From Coemansia sp. RSA 922 (Eukaryota; Kickxellomycota; Kickxellomycetes; Kickxellales; Kickxellaceae): 30,876 nucleotides of DNA. Both the position numbers and the translations under genes were made by a program. Positions within the stretch are counted from its first letter, which is position 1; every line of letters begins with the position of its first letter. A model generated the notes under the pieces. The model was not told where the DNA came from. It saw only the letters and a list, made by a program, of their open reading frames with translations, and ran no database searches. Of the stretch, positions 10,142-19,840 are shown in pieces. The stretch spans positions 1-30,876 of the forward strand of contig JANBQS010000142.1 of the NCBI GenBank assembly GCA_027577415.1. The letters run 5' to 3'.

Positions 10142-13100
10142 ATGGATTACAATTCAGAGGCCGAATTGGAGGCCCTGAGCCACGTGGCACGGGATGCCTC
10201 GGCGCCTCGTGAAGATTCAGCTATTACGCCTGCTGCTTCACCTTCGCCCAGCGCTATGGACGACGGGCCTCATGGAGACGTCGCCCCAACGAAACCGAGC
10301 GGCAATTTGTCCACACTCAGAGGTAAGTGATTTGTAAATTATATTAGCTGTATGCTGCTCTCATTGATTGTCTTTTGGCCATTGGAGCATTCAGGAAACC
10401 CTTTATTCTCCAAATTACAAGAGGCACGTTACAATCTGCAACTGGCACAGCGTATTTATGCGGTGCAAGAGCTTGTTTGTATTCCTTCCTGCTGACTTGT
10501 CACCCTAAACCCGCAGCTAAATACCTCCGCAACTGGCCCTTTTTTCATATGTATAACGCTTAGAAGAGGAGTTTATGGCGGCAAACACGGTTCTGTCTCC
10601 AAAGCTCGAGGAGGAGGGACATGGCTATTTCCACTGGGAGATTGACAACTGGATGACCCTTCCGGAGCGCGCAGTCAGCCAGACGTTCACAGTGGCTGGG
10701 CATGACTGGGACATTCTTTTGTTCCCTCGCGGCAACCAGGCTTCGGAGACAGTGTCGCTCTACATTGAGTGCAAGCCCAAAGAAGTCAAGGATGACAAGG
10801 AGGCCGGCAGTGGCGGTCCCGATGAGTGGCATTCATGCGCGCTGTTCACTTTGGCAGTGTCGAACATGGATGATCCAGAGGTGTTCAAGGTCAACTCGGC
10901 AAGTCATAGGTTTACGGCCGAGGAAACTGACTGGGGATTCACACGGTTCTCGGATATTCGGCACTTGCTTACGCCTGCGGATGAAGACACGCCAGCGCTT
11001 ATTGCGAACCGGCGCGTGCGCATCAGTGCCTATGTGCGAGTGGTCAAGGACCCACTGGGCGTGCTGTGGCACAACTTCCACAACTACAACTCGCGCAAGC
11101 ACACGGGGTACGTGGGACTGAGGAACCAGGGCGCGACGTGCTACATGAACTCGCTGCTGCAGTCCTTGTACTTCACCAACGAGTTCCGCAACGCCGTGTA
11201 TCAGATCCCCACCGAGGCCGATGACCCGAAAAAGTCCGTGGCCTTGGCGCTGCAGCGCGTGTTCCACAGCCTGCAGGTGAGCAACGATGCAGTAGACACG
11301 ACCGAGCTGACAAAGTCGTTTGGGTGGGACTCGCTCGAGTCGTTTATGCAGCATGACGTGCAAGAGTTTAACCGCGTGCTGCAAGACAATCTCGAGACCA
11401 AGATGAAGGGCACGGTGGTAGACGGAGCCGTGGCTAAGCTGTTTGAGGGCAAGATGAAGAGCTACATTCGCTGCGTCAACGTCGACTACGAGTCGTCGCG
11501 TGTCGAGAACTACTACGACATCTCGCTCAACGTCAAGGGCTGCAATACGCTGCGCGACTCGTTTGCCAACTACTGCGAGGTCGAGACACTTAATGGCGAG
11601 AACAAGTACCAGGCCGAAGGGTTTGGCTTGCAGGATGCCAAGAAGGGCGTGATTTTCGAGTCGTTCCCGCCTGTTTTGCAGTTGCAGCTCAAGCGCTTCG
11701 AGTACGACTTTAGGCGCGATGCCATGGTCAAAATCAACGACCGCCACGAGTTCCCGCCGACCATTGACCTGGGCGAGTTCCTCTCGGATGACGCCGATCG
11801 CTCCCAGTCGTGGAACTACGTCTTGCACGGCGTACTTGTGCACAGCGGAGACTTGCACGGCGGCCACTACTTTGGTCTGCTGCGGCCCAACCTCGAGGAA
11901 AAGTGGTACCGCTTCGACGATGACCGTGTGGTGCCCATATGTGCCAGCGAGGTGTTTGAAGAGTTTTATGGCGGCGACTTTGGCCCGCCTCAGCCGCACC
12001 AGCACCAGCCCTTGGGCACGACTGCGCGCGATCGCCCCCGTCCTGCCAGCAAGCGCTTTACAAATGCCTACATGTTGGTGTACATCCGCGAGGCTCTACG
12101 CGACTCGGTACTGTGCCCGGGCGATGCACCAATACCCCAGCATCTGCTTCAGCGGATCCAGGACGAGAAGGACGAAGTGGCGCGCAAGCAGCGCGAGAAA
12201 TTGGAGCTGGCCAGCACGCTAATTGTCAAGGTTGTTGGTGACGATAATTTTGAGCAGCACCAGGGCTTTGACCTGTGCTACTTTGAGCAGCGCCAGCCTG
12301 CGAGCAACGCCCTGTTCTGCGAGCGCATGCCGCGTGCCATGACGCTGGCCAAATTCAAGGCGACCTACGCTGATTACATTGGACGCTCTGTTGACGACTT
12401 TAGGCTGTGGTCGATGGTGGGTCGGGTGAACAAAACCATTCGCTGCGATGCGCCACTGGTGGCAGAGTCGCTGTCGATGACGCTGATGCAGCTCAAGGAG
12501 AACAAGTCGGGCAAGTGGCCTGAGCTGCGCCTGTACTGCGAGATGCGTAGCGACGATGTGCCTGACGATTTTGACGCAAAGATACCGTCGGAGCTTAGCC
12601 TCGTCCATATGCGGTTCTACGACCCTAGTCGCCAGCTGGTGACCGGCGTAGGACATACCTATGTCCATGCCAACCAGACAGTGCGCGATCTGATGCCTCG
12701 CCTGAGAGAAGCTGCCGTGCTGAGTCCCGATACTCCTATTACGGTGTTCGAAGAGGTCAAGCCCTTATTGATCGACCTTATGGATCCCAGCTCGACATTC
12801 CGCAAGGCCGAGATTGCCACTGGCGACATTATCTGCTTCCAAGTGTCGCTTGAAGCCGAGCAGCAGGGGAACTATCGTCTGCCTACCGTGGCAGATTACT
12901 TTGACGATATGCATCACCGCGTCTGTGTGCGCTTTGTGCCTGCGCCTGCACGTAGCGATGTGGACAACTTTTCTAATGGTAATGGCGACGATGCGGCAGA
13001 TGACGGTACAGCTGGCGCCGAGACGTTGTCGCCGGTGTTGCATGTCAGCAGCAAGAGCCTCTACGACGACGTGTCGTATTGGCTGGCAGAGCAGCTGGGT

Positions 13101-14279
13101 ATGCGCGATCCGCTGAAGCTGCGATTCTACAATGTGGCTCCAACGGGTCAACAGCGGTCGGCTGTCCGTCGCACGCCGACAACAACGTTGGGAGACATGC
13201 TGTCCAACTCGTTGTACTCTCAACCACCGCTCAATAGCCTTGGTGTGCCAGAGTATACGGTGATGTATGAGCGCTTGGAGGTTGATATTCTGCAGATCGA
13301 GAGCATGCGTGGTATCCGCGTCACCTACGTCGGCAAGAGTATGAAGGATGAGCTGCAGCTCGAGGTGCTTGTGCCCAAGGCCGGCCCGGCTCAGAAGCTC
13401 ATCGAGGCTACGTACTCGAAGGTCGAGAATGCCTTGCGCTCTGTCACTCAGAGGAATGGCGATGGTGCTCCTCCAAAGGCCTTTAATCTGCGGCTCTACA
13501 CCGTTGCTAGCCACCGTGTCGACCGTGTGCTAGATGGATCTGAGCGTATGTCTGAGCTCGGCAACCCTGGCGTGAGCGATATTGTCGCTGAATATCAGAG
13601 CCCCGAAAGTAACTTGGACGTCATTGCTCCTGCGGCAACAGCAGCAGCAGTTCAGGAAGACGATGGGTCGCGGATGGATACTGATGATGTTGTCGTGTTC
13701 GAGAAGAGCTGTACGGAGATCGAGGTGTTCCACTTTTACCGGGAGCTGAATCACGCACACAGTGTGCCGTTCTTGTTCAAGGTCTATCCGGGCGAATTGT
13801 GGCCTGCTACGTGGGCGCGGCTGGAGCGTAAGCTGGGCCTGGGCGAGAAGGAGTTGAAGAACCTTGGCGTTGTCTATGGTGCCCAGGGCGTTCAAGAGCT
13901 GAGGCGCTGCCGCGTTATCCAGGATGGCGAGGGTGGTGCGTCGCCTGGGTCTGGACAGGGCACACCCTCGGTCACCCCGCCTCCGCCTCAAGCACAGCAG
14001 CCATCGGCGGAGGACGTCGAGGTTGATGATGGCACGCCGAGCGACCGCGAAATGACGACGGCTGCTGACAATAACTCGACTTTGTGTCTGTGGGACGTCA
14101 TCCAGCAGACTAGGGTAGAGGAGCAGCAGCGGCTAAGGATGATGGAGGATGATCCTAATGGCTTGGCGCAGATGCCTGCCATGGGCCCGCCGGCTGGCTT
14201 CCTTGGCCTTCATCATATCGATCGCTCGTCGCGTCACCGCGGAGCTCACCATGAGAGAGCCATTCGGATCCTCAACTAA
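10142..14279 (+). CDS. UBP15: USP7/Ubp15-type ubiquitin carboxyl-terminal hydrolase
   Basis: Exon 1 (10142-10322) codes a Ser/Pro-rich 60-residue lead. The main exon starts after the AG at 10563 and runs to 14279, in frame as E-E-E-F-M. A 57-base in-frame cassette exon at 10395-10451 is possible, so total length is about 1298 or 1317. Numbering from the ATG at 10575: MATH domain about 15-160, starting at HGYFHWEIDNW; USP domain about 178-510 with Asn184 and Cys189 in NQGATCYMNS, His431 in GGHYFGLLRP and Asp448 in FDDD. Then come the USP7 ubiquitin-like/ICP0-binding region (PF12436, PF14533) to about 1110, a disordered Pro/Asp tail, and a last peptide RAIRILN that matches the activating C-terminus of human USP7. 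It removes ubiquitin from nuclear and cytosolic targets. All catalytic residues are present. Confidence 0.94.
10323..10563 (+). other. Intron region with a possible in-frame cassette exon
   Basis: The donor GTAAGTG at 10323 and the acceptor CGCTTAG ending at 10563 join exon 1 to the main exon in frame. Inside, an AG at 10393-10394 and a GTATTT donor at 10452 bracket 57 bases (10395-10451) that are open in the correct phase and would add 19 residues, including LFSKLQEARYN. The first sub-intron would be 72 nt and the second 112 nt, both normal sizes here. Skipping or including it keeps the frame. Confidence 0.45.
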
Positions 14280-14527
14280 GAGCCATCATACCACTTTTTT
14301 TTATTCCTTCAAATTTTTTTATCTATTGCTTTATAATCGACTCTGGGCTTTTTTTTTTCTCAGCCCCCAAATCTACAGCTTACTAGTGATCAATTTGAGG
14401 ACTAGGGGGGGCAAATGAATGAAATGTCCGCCACTGATCCGCAGGAATCAGGTCCTTCTTTTGTCTTTGCTTTCACTTCTGATTACATACTTTTTTTTAT
14501 CACTTGTGTGATCTCTTCTACTTTATA
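14280..14527. other. 3' end of the USP7 gene and leader of the TMEM14 gene
   Basis: A 248-base spacer with T-rich tracts (14295-14360) that fit a 3' UTR, then a pyrimidine-rich leader before the ATG at 14528. No separate gene is seen. Confidence 0.5.
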
Positions 14528-14848
14528 ATGGCGCAACATCCAGCATACACGATGGCAGGACTCTGCGCAGTGGGTGGAGCAATTGGCTTTGCCAAGGGTC
14601 GGTCTGTTCCGTCTCTGGTGGCTGGAGCTAGTATCGGAGCTCTTTATTTCTATGCTGGACAACGGATCAAGAACAACGAGGACTATGGACACGAACTGGC
14701 ACTCGCCGCATCTTCTTTGCTGTTGTTCGCTATGGGTCCAAAGGCTCTGAGGACTCGCGCTCCTGTCCCCGCGACAATGTCGGTACTTGGAACTGGTGCT
14801 GCTGCTTATTATGCGAAGAAAACTTATGAGAGCCACTATGGCGTTTAG
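14528..14848 (+). CDS. TMEM14 family small membrane protein
   Basis: A 106-residue protein matching the Tmemb_14 (UPF0136, PF03647) family by its order of short hydrophobic, Gly/Ala-rich helices and the motif GFAKGRSVPSLVAG at residues 22-35. Helices lie at about 7-23, 31-46, 57-72 and 80-94. I choose the ATG at 14528 (MAQHPAY), because the ATG at 14504 adds eight unconserved residues from the pyrimidine-rich leader. Animal TMEM14C is an inner mitochondrial membrane protein in porphyrin transport, and fungal members are poorly known, so only membrane location is claimed. It follows the USP7 gene on the same strand with its own promoter. Confidence 0.88.
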   Translation: MAQHPAYTMAGLCAVGGAIGFAKGRSVPSLVAGASIGALYFYAGQRIKNNEDYGHELALAASSLLLFAMGPKALRTRAPVPATMSVLGTGAAAYYAKKTYESHYGV

Positions 14849-14989
14849 TTTCTATAGATTGGACTAATTTTTTTTTTCCCTATTTGTTGCCTATTTCTTG
14901 GGGATGGCGAAGAATAAGAAAAAAATAGGTTTTTTTTGGCAACTTTTGAGTGCGGGAAAGAGAAAATGGAGTGAGCAAGTAGTGTTCTC

Positions 14990-15011
14990 TTTTTTTTTTT
15001 TTTTTTTTTTT
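14990..15011. repeat. 22-base poly-T tract
   Basis: An uninterrupted run of T. On the minus strand it is a poly-A tract. It sits at the border between the conserved gene block and the duplicated orphan-gene block. Confidence 0.9.
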
Positions 15012-15155
15012 CAAGTCACAAGAAGTAAAACATGCAAGCCGGGCAATGGGCCTCCTTTCAAAGCCCAAAGAAAGAGAAAGGGGTAGTTTGGCTTTTAGCA
15101 TTTCCCTACGAATTCTGCTACATCAAGGTGCAAGAGATGTTCTCAAAACGTCATT

Positions 15156-15345
15156 CAAGGCTCCTCCAAAGAAAATCTACTCTAAAAATAGAGGATGGCA
15201 ATGAGGTCATTGCTTTGAAACAAAGGCAAATAGGACGCTGTTTTCTTGGCATGCGTCATTCGCAATAAAGCATGGAAAGCTGAGCAAAGTGTTTTCAAAG
15301 GCTGGGCAAAAGAAGCCTTGAATCAGAGGCAATTAATTGACAGGC
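15156..15345 (+). repeat. Upstream duplication, copy 1 (gene A)
   Basis: Shares ordered blocks with 16941-17095: AAGGCTCCT, CTGCTTTCTTGG/CTGTTTTCTTGG, ACATGGAAAGC/GCATGGAAAGC, TTTTCAAAG and GGCAAAAGAA. Spacing is similar, with small indels. It ends about 120 bases before the TATA block of gene A. Confidence 0.75.
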
Positions 15346-15462
15346 TTGTAAAATAGATTGTTTTTTCTATTGTAGTGCCAAGTATGACATCACCCGACCA
15401 TTTTGCCATTGACTGAAGAAAAGCGTTGTCTTTTCCCCACTTCTCTCCTGTCTCAACTGCTC

Positions 15463-15470
15463 TATTTAAG
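15463..15470 (+). promoter_or_regulatory. TATA box and initiator block of gene A
   Basis: TATTTAAG followed by AAGCCTGCTCTCTAG. The same block occurs before gene B (17217-17224) and, on the minus strand, before gene C as TTTAAAAAGCCTGCTGCTAG. This makes it a shared promoter core. Confidence 0.7.
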
Positions 15471-15590
15471 AAGCCTGCTCTCTAGAAGAAATATATTCTG
15501 GAGAAAAGTATAACTCTCCAACCCCCTTTTATTTTTTGCACTTTACACTTTAGCTTGCTCTATCTGCACAATATTTAAAATTTACCAGCC

Positions 15591-16037
15591 ATGTCCAAAG
15601 GATACAACGTAAAAGTTTACCATGTCTCAGGTGGGTATGAAAAACAAGTCAATTATGTAGGGTTATTTAATGTTAATAGAGAGCCCCATCTTACCTTGGA
15701 CGTATTTGCAGAGGAAATAAAGGGCCAGGTCAGGAATGGTATGAATAGTACTCGTCTAAGTGAATATTTTAGTCATTCGGAAACTAAAATGTGGGTCACG
15801 AGTGAAGCAGACCCAAACATTTATAAGCACACTGTCAAAGATAGTGTCGTGTTGTTTGCAACCACGACTCTAGATGTCACTGTACAACCATTAGACAAGT
15901 TGCATGCATTTGAAGTGGGTTATTTGGACATGATGAAGAAATTTAGAGAGTATAGTTCTACTAAAGGAAATAAACCGTTTGAATTTACAAGACTAAAGGT
16001 TGATATTAACATTACAGGAGTGACCCCTGAAGACTAG
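15591..16037 (+). CDS. Orphan small protein A of a local paralogue family
   Basis: A 148-residue protein without signal peptide or membrane helix. I do not recognise a known domain. A line-up with protein B (17306-17746) shows the same order of elements: a beta-like N-terminus, GLFNV/GLYEI near residue 24, a helix (TLDVFAEEIKG), a KMWVTS/QMWIKG strand near 65, and VVLFA/SLLFA near 86. Proteins C and D on the other strand share a similar outline (HGFVNV, AYYVKRAYY, YMATN, YKY). The order beta-beta-alpha-beta is reminiscent of a beta-grasp header, but this is inference. Its long upstream region is duplicated before gene B. The AT-rich codon use differs from the conserved genes on both sides. 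Confidence 0.65.
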   Translation: MSKGYNVKVYHVSGGYEKQVNYVGLFNVNREPHLTLDVFAEEIKGQVRNGMNSTRLSEYFSHSETKMWVTSEADPNIYKHTVKDSVVLFATTTLDVTVQPLDKLHAFEVGYLDMMKKFREYSSTKGNKPFEFTRLKVDINITGVTPED

Positions 16038-16920
16038 CCTTTAATGATTGCATTAGAGTTCTAAATACTAATCAACATTGGCAGCTTCCAGATACTATAC
16101 AGGAAGACAACATAGATAGTACACAGCTAGCACTGTCGTTTGTCATAGCTTATTGGTGTTCAGAAATAAAATAAAAATATAGGAGAAAACGTAATTGGGT
16201 TTGTTTGGATATCCAGAGCAAATATTTTGAGTTAAATAAGGGCTAGCTTTAGACCACAGATTGTCAGGAGTAGTAGGCCTGCTTGTAACAGGGACAACAG
16301 TCACTTCTATTTTTGCCTCAACCATGACAGTATCTATAACATCTTCTTCGCTGGTTGAAGAAAGGAGAGTGTGTCAGGTAACTGTGGGCCGCCACAAACT
16401 GGCCATAGAATGTAGAAGCAGGCAGCAAAACGCACCAAACACACATATTGGGTACATGGGTATTAGCCACAGCACTGGAAACAGTGGCAGGAGCAGATAT
16501 GCATCTAGTGAACCAGCAGCAAGCATCTGCTAAGCAGTGTCAGCAAACAATGTAATACGTGGATAGAGTGAAAGACAACAGAGGCATTGATAGGGTTCCC
16601 CACACAGAGCCCATGAACAAGTTCCACATATCCAAGCACATCAATGGCCATGCTGCTAACAGGAATAAATAAATAGATTCATTGTTTAATTCACATATTT
16701 CGGTAATGTAGCTTCTTAAGGATGTTGAAAGAGAGTAGGAGGCCCACAGTAGAAAGTTTGGTGTGAGTGAAGACAATGGAGTGGACAGCACTTTTCGTTT
16801 GCCCAGGTCATCAGAAATAGGACATTGTAATCCGGGTAAGAAATTCTTGTAGCGCTCAAAGGAAACAGCACCTTGGCAAAAGGCATTTCTGCTTAAATTC
16901 TGTTGTTCTAAACTGTGGAA
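16038..16920. other. Spacer between genes A and B with a possible minus-strand relic
   Basis: After the gene A stop there are AATAAA-like signals near 16166. On the minus strand two overlapping open stretches (about 16535-16318 and about 16375-16143, different frames) read protein-like, with a Thr/Val/Pro-rich piece (VTVVPVTSRPTTP). They could be one frame-shifted secreted-protein relic. The minus-strand open frame at 16540-17007 runs through promoter sequence of gene B and is not a gene. Confidence 0.35.
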
Positions 16921-16940
16921 TCTGGGTATTGCATGTCCCC

Positions 16941-17095
16941 AAAGGCTCCTCAAAGAATATCTGCTCTGAAAAAGGGGGTAGCAGGGTGCTGCTTTCTTGG
17001 CAAACATGATTAGAAATAAGACATGGAAAGCAAGGCAACAATATTTTCAAAGACTGGCAAAAGAAACCTCGAATTGGAAACAACTAGTTGGGACA
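16941..17095 (+). repeat. Upstream duplication, copy 2 (gene B)
   Basis: Matches 15156-15345 in ordered blocks (AAGGCTCCT, TTTCTTGGC, CATGGAAAGC, TTTTCAAAG, GGCAAAAGAAACCT). It shows that genes A and B arose by tandem duplication of a unit of about 1.7-1.8 kb that included regulatory DNA. Confidence 0.75.
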
Positions 17096-17216
17096 TACAG
17101 AAATTACAGTATTTTCGAATAAAGCCAGCGGAATTTCCACTTTGGGCCAACTGCTGGCCGTTGGATGAAGAAGGTGAGTGCTAATTTTTTGCCTCTCCAT
17201 CCTGTCCTAGTCGCCC

Positions 17217-17224
17217 TATTTAAG
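17217..17224 (+). promoter_or_regulatory. TATA box of gene B
   Basis: TATTTAAG followed by AAGCCCGACCTCG, nearly the same as before gene A, and 89 bases before the ATG at 17306. Because the TATA box lies inside the longer open frame starting at 17165, the downstream ATG is the real start. Confidence 0.7.
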
Positions 17225-17305
17225 AAGCCCGACCTCGGCAGGGAATTGGTGCTGGACATAAGCACAACACTTTCATCTCTATTGTCTATCTCTTACGTTT
17301 TAGCT

Positions 17306-17746
17306 ATGCCAGGACCCTTCACTATAACAGCATTTGTGGTTAAAAGTAGTGACTATCACAACAAAACAATTACATGGTTAGGGCTCTATGAGATAGATGA
17401 TAATACTTCGCTAACCTCTAACATTGCCCAACAGATTATTGGAGCTAAACACGAAGAAGCAACGAATTTGACTGCCTTTTATGGTTATTCAGATGAACAA
17501 ATGTGGATAAAGGGAGATATCACTAAGGATATGCCTATTAAATGGGATGTTTCCTTGCTATTTGCTTATGGCGGGTATAATGTCAACAGTCCACTTTTGC
17601 AACAGTTGGTGGATGTCGACTTGAACTCTATGGCGATAAAGAAAACTATTGAAGACTATAACATCAACTCACAGATTAAGTATAAGTTTGTGGACAAGCA
17701 TGGCGAGGTTAATGAGGTTGATGGATGGCGTCAAATTGTTGCGTAA
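17306..17746 (+). CDS. Orphan small protein B of a local paralogue family
   Basis: A 146-residue protein beginning MPGPFTITAF. An open frame continues 47 codons upstream to 17165, but that part spans the TATA box, so I start at 17306. There is no signal peptide from this start and no known domain. It shares with protein A the ordered elements LGLYEI, a following helix (SNIAQQIIGA), DEQMWIK and DVSLLFA, at low overall identity. Its last residues are DGWRQIVA. The upstream DNA is a duplicate of that of gene A, which is stronger evidence of paralogy than the protein identity. It converges with gene C across 235 AT-rich bases. Confidence 0.65.
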   Translation: MPGPFTITAFVVKSSDYHNKTITWLGLYEIDDNTSLTSNIAQQIIGAKHEEATNLTAFYGYSDEQMWIKGDITKDMPIKWDVSLLFAYGGYNVNSPLLQQLVDVDLNSMAIKKTIEDYNINSQIKYKFVDKHGEVNEVDGWRQIVA

Positions 17747-17981
17747 ATAGGACCTATACACACACTTTTGAACAGCTAGATTATATTTTTTATAAAGTAA
17801 CAAATTGGCCTATATATCTTGTCTTATTGATGGAATAAATTGAACTAAAAATCTATAATATAAATTTATAGCTGGGTCTTAATATAAATGTCTAAAGAAT
17901 AGTTGGGCACATCTCACAGCGCCTGAAAATATTGGTTTGTACCATCACAACAATTTGAAACTGAGCTACTAACTTTAGGTA

Positions 17982-18350
17982 TTAAGACCACCCCCAAATC
18001 TGTGGTAGCAGTAGTTTGGCGGCGTATTTTATTATTTCATAATCTGTCCAGTCACCGAGTAGATTGCTTTTATATATTTCCCAGGTAGTAATATGGGTAA
18101 AGAAAAAGCATGTAGGGCCAGAAATCGGAATGTCTGTAGTTCCTCTTGAGCTGCTCAAAGTGTATTTATAAAGCAGACCACCATTAGTGGCCATATAAGC
18201 TGGCTTTTGGTCCATTTCTTGGGGGTAATATGCTCTCTTTACATAATATGCAGCCGAATAAACATCCTTAATGTCTTTAGGTACGTTAACAAATCCATGA
18301 AGCGTTATGGCGGATTTACTATCCTTGAGGTAAAGAACTGGATAATCCAT
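17982..18350 (-). CDS. Orphan small protein C of a local paralogue family
   Basis: A 122-residue protein on the minus strand beginning MDYPVLYLKDS. It shares clear ordered motifs with protein D (19250-19723): YPVLYL/YPVLFL at the start, AAYYVKRAYY/ASHVKKYYNN, AYMATNGGLLYKY/VYIATNNMVYKY, ISGPTCFF/LSGPTYFL and EIIKYAA/NIIAEAA. It stops about 45 residues earlier than D. No signal peptide or recognised domain is present. The upstream DNA carries the family promoter core at 18466-18486 and is one of three copies of a module of about 330 bases. Function is unknown. Fast divergence with kept motifs suggests a protein under selection. Confidence 0.6.
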   Translation of the reverse strand: MDYPVLYLKDSKSAITLHGFVNVPKDIKDVYSAAYYVKRAYYPQEMDQKPAYMATNGGLLYKYTLSSSRGTTDIPISGPTCFFFTHITTWEIYKSNLLGDWTDYEIIKYAAKLLLPQIWGWS

Positions 18351-18465
18351 AAATTCTAATAATAAGAAAACCTGAGCAGGAATGTAAAAGTTGAAGTGTT
18401 TTCTATATTCAGAAGAAAAGTATGCAAGAGTATGAGTGATGAGAAAAAAAAGGAAAAACTGGCGG

Positions 18466-18832
18466 CTAGCAGCAGGCTTTTTAAACTATGGCTGGGGATG
18501 GCAGTGGCGAAAACAGAGCGGAGAAGGAATCTTGAAAATATCTTCCAACCATCCGACTGCATTCGGAAACAGATAAAGAAGCTCACGCATTGTGTCAAAG
18601 CCAAAATAAATTTTTTTTAAAGAACCATTCCAGATTTATTGTTCCCTCACATTGGGGCAAGCAGGCTTTTTATTCAAGCGCAGCCGCAGAGAACAACTGG
18701 CGGGGAAAATGATGAATAGCGACATAATTTAATCTGGTGTCCACGTGTGCTCAAGCTTTCAAAGGCGCTTTGTCCATGCCAGTGCAAAGTAGTAGCAACT
18801 GTCTTTCAATGAACACACAGTTGAGCTCACTA
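18466..18832 (-). repeat. Minus-strand upstream module, copy 1 (gene C)
   Basis: Ordered blocks shared with 19841-20165 and 20230-20565. Read on plus these are AACAGAGCGG, a TCTTCCAACCAT-type block, GGAAACAGATAAA, GTCAAAGCCAA, GCAAGCAGGCTTTTT, a CGGGGAAAA-type block, and CTTTCAAAGGCG...GCCAGTG. The element AGCAGGCTTTTT occurs twice inside this copy (about 18470 and 18660). On the minus strand the first of these is the TATA-like TTTAAAAAGCCTGCT, about 130 bases before the ATG of gene C. Confidence 0.7.
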
Positions 18833-19249
18833 GCAACCATCTCTACTGAAATGGAATGCTCACTGTTGAAGCTCCTTGATAAACTAGCTACGGACAAATG
18901 GCTTCACTCAGCTTGGTTCGTACTATTCGGCTCACTCTATTCTGACTTGCTATTACACTTGGTTTCCACGCTTTATTTCTTGAGTCTGGTGTTTTCTCCA
19001 AGCGTTGAACGTAATAAACTTTAGCCTTCAAAGATATTTATCACTTACTATGTCGTTGCAGAGTGTTGTGGCGACCATCCTCCCTCTTCACAACTGATAT
19101 TCGGCGTTTGGCGAGTAATTGTTGCATAAATGTAGTGTATATATACTACAATTCAAACCTGGCCAATAGAAGAAAAGGGCTCGAGCAATGGGTCTGCTGG
19201 TTGGAAATCACCGAGGCATATCGTGGCACACGGTAGATGGTGGCAAGCT
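18833..19249. other. Spacer between the gene C promoter and gene D
   Basis: No gene is supported. An open frame at 18737-19024 on plus overlaps the upstream module and has no domain. A short imperfect inverted repeat (TGTAGT, 8-base spacer, ACTACA) lies near 19134-19153. Confidence 0.45.
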
Positions 19250-19723
19250 CTATGACCTAAGTGTGCCCAGAAGTGGCCCTAATACCTGATAATTACTACG
19301 ATAAATCTCTTTCTTCCTGAGCATTAACCAGGCTGCCATATCTACTACGCTTAGCGACCTAGACAAGTCGTTGCCTAGTACTATTGCTGCTTCAGCAATA
19401 ATGTTGTACTCTGTCATCCTTAAAAAGTGGTTTATAAAATTGTTCCAACTGTGACCATTGGCAATCAAAAAGTATGTAGGACCTGATAATTCAGTTCTAC
19501 TACCAGGTCTCCTAGTCATACCAGTGTGATATTTGTAAACCATGTTATTCGTAGCAATATAGACTGCCTTTAAACTTGTTTTCTCATTGTTGTAGTACTT
19601 TTTTACATGGCTAGCAGCCAAATGAACATCAACCATTTTATCAATGTGGAATATAGATCTTTCATACGTTAAAACAGATGTAGTACTATCTAGAAAAAGA
19701 ACCGGATACTTCGCAGGTACCAT
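19250..19723 (-). CDS. Orphan small protein D of a local paralogue family
   Basis: A 157-residue minus-strand protein beginning MVPAKYPVLFL. It has the C/D motifs listed for gene C, including VYIATNNMVYKY and LSGPTYFL. A C-terminal extension of about 45 residues (from about 113) is mostly helical and ends GTLRS. I see no signal peptide and no known domain. The upstream region (19841-20165) is a diverged copy of the gene C module; the promoter core reads ATGACAGACCTGCTCAAG on the minus strand, about 125 bases before the ATG. The product is unknown. A lineage-specific effector or conflict protein is one possibility, not shown by the sequence. Confidence 0.6.
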   Translation of the reverse strand: MVPAKYPVLFLDSTTSVLTYERSIFHIDKMVDVHLAASHVKKYYNNEKTSLKAVYIATNNMVYKYHTGMTRRPGSRTELSGPTYFLIANGHSWNNFINHFLRMTEYNIIAEAAIVLGNDLSRSLSVVDMAAWLMLRKKEIYRSNYQVLGPLLGTLRS

Positions 19724-19840
19724 TTGTAAGCTAATTAGGATAAGGATAAGGATAAAAAGATGGAGCGTGTATATTATTTAAAAAAAATGTAAGAGATAGT
19801 ATGAAGAAGAAAAAGAAAGGAAAAAGGTTGGTATTCTTGA

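Larger units (their letters stand above)
14849..15590 (+). promoter_or_regulatory. Long upstream region of orphan gene A
   Basis: No gene is supported here. After the TMEM14 3' end there is a 22-base T tract, then from about 15120 a segment recognisably duplicated at about 16920-17095, upstream of orphan gene B. The TATA-type TATTTAAG is at 15463-15470, 128 bases before the ATG. It is followed by a pyrimidine-rich leader ending CAGCCATGTCC. Confidence 0.6.

Noticed and set aside
10833..12005. 390-codon open frame antisense to the USP7 homologue
   Set aside because: It lies wholly inside the conserved deubiquitinase on the other strand and is explained by GC-rich codon bias. The Val/His/Leu-rich protein has no domain.
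12765..13514. 249-codon antisense open frame in the USP7 gene
   Set aside because: Shadow of the real gene; no start context, no domain.
16540..17007. 155-codon minus-strand frame
   Set aside because: It is antisense to the duplicated upstream block of gene B, shared as non-coding DNA with gene A.
17165..17305. Upstream extension of orphan protein B by 47 residues
   Set aside because: It would code across the TATA box conserved with gene A, so the downstream ATG at 17306 is preferred.
18737..19024. 95-codon plus-strand frame beside gene C
   Set aside because: Overlaps the repeated upstream module and shows no domain or leader.
19105..19131. Short match to the end of gene B (GVWRVIVA against DGWRQIVA)
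   Set aside because: Similarity covers only about eight codons and does not extend upstream; chance is likely.
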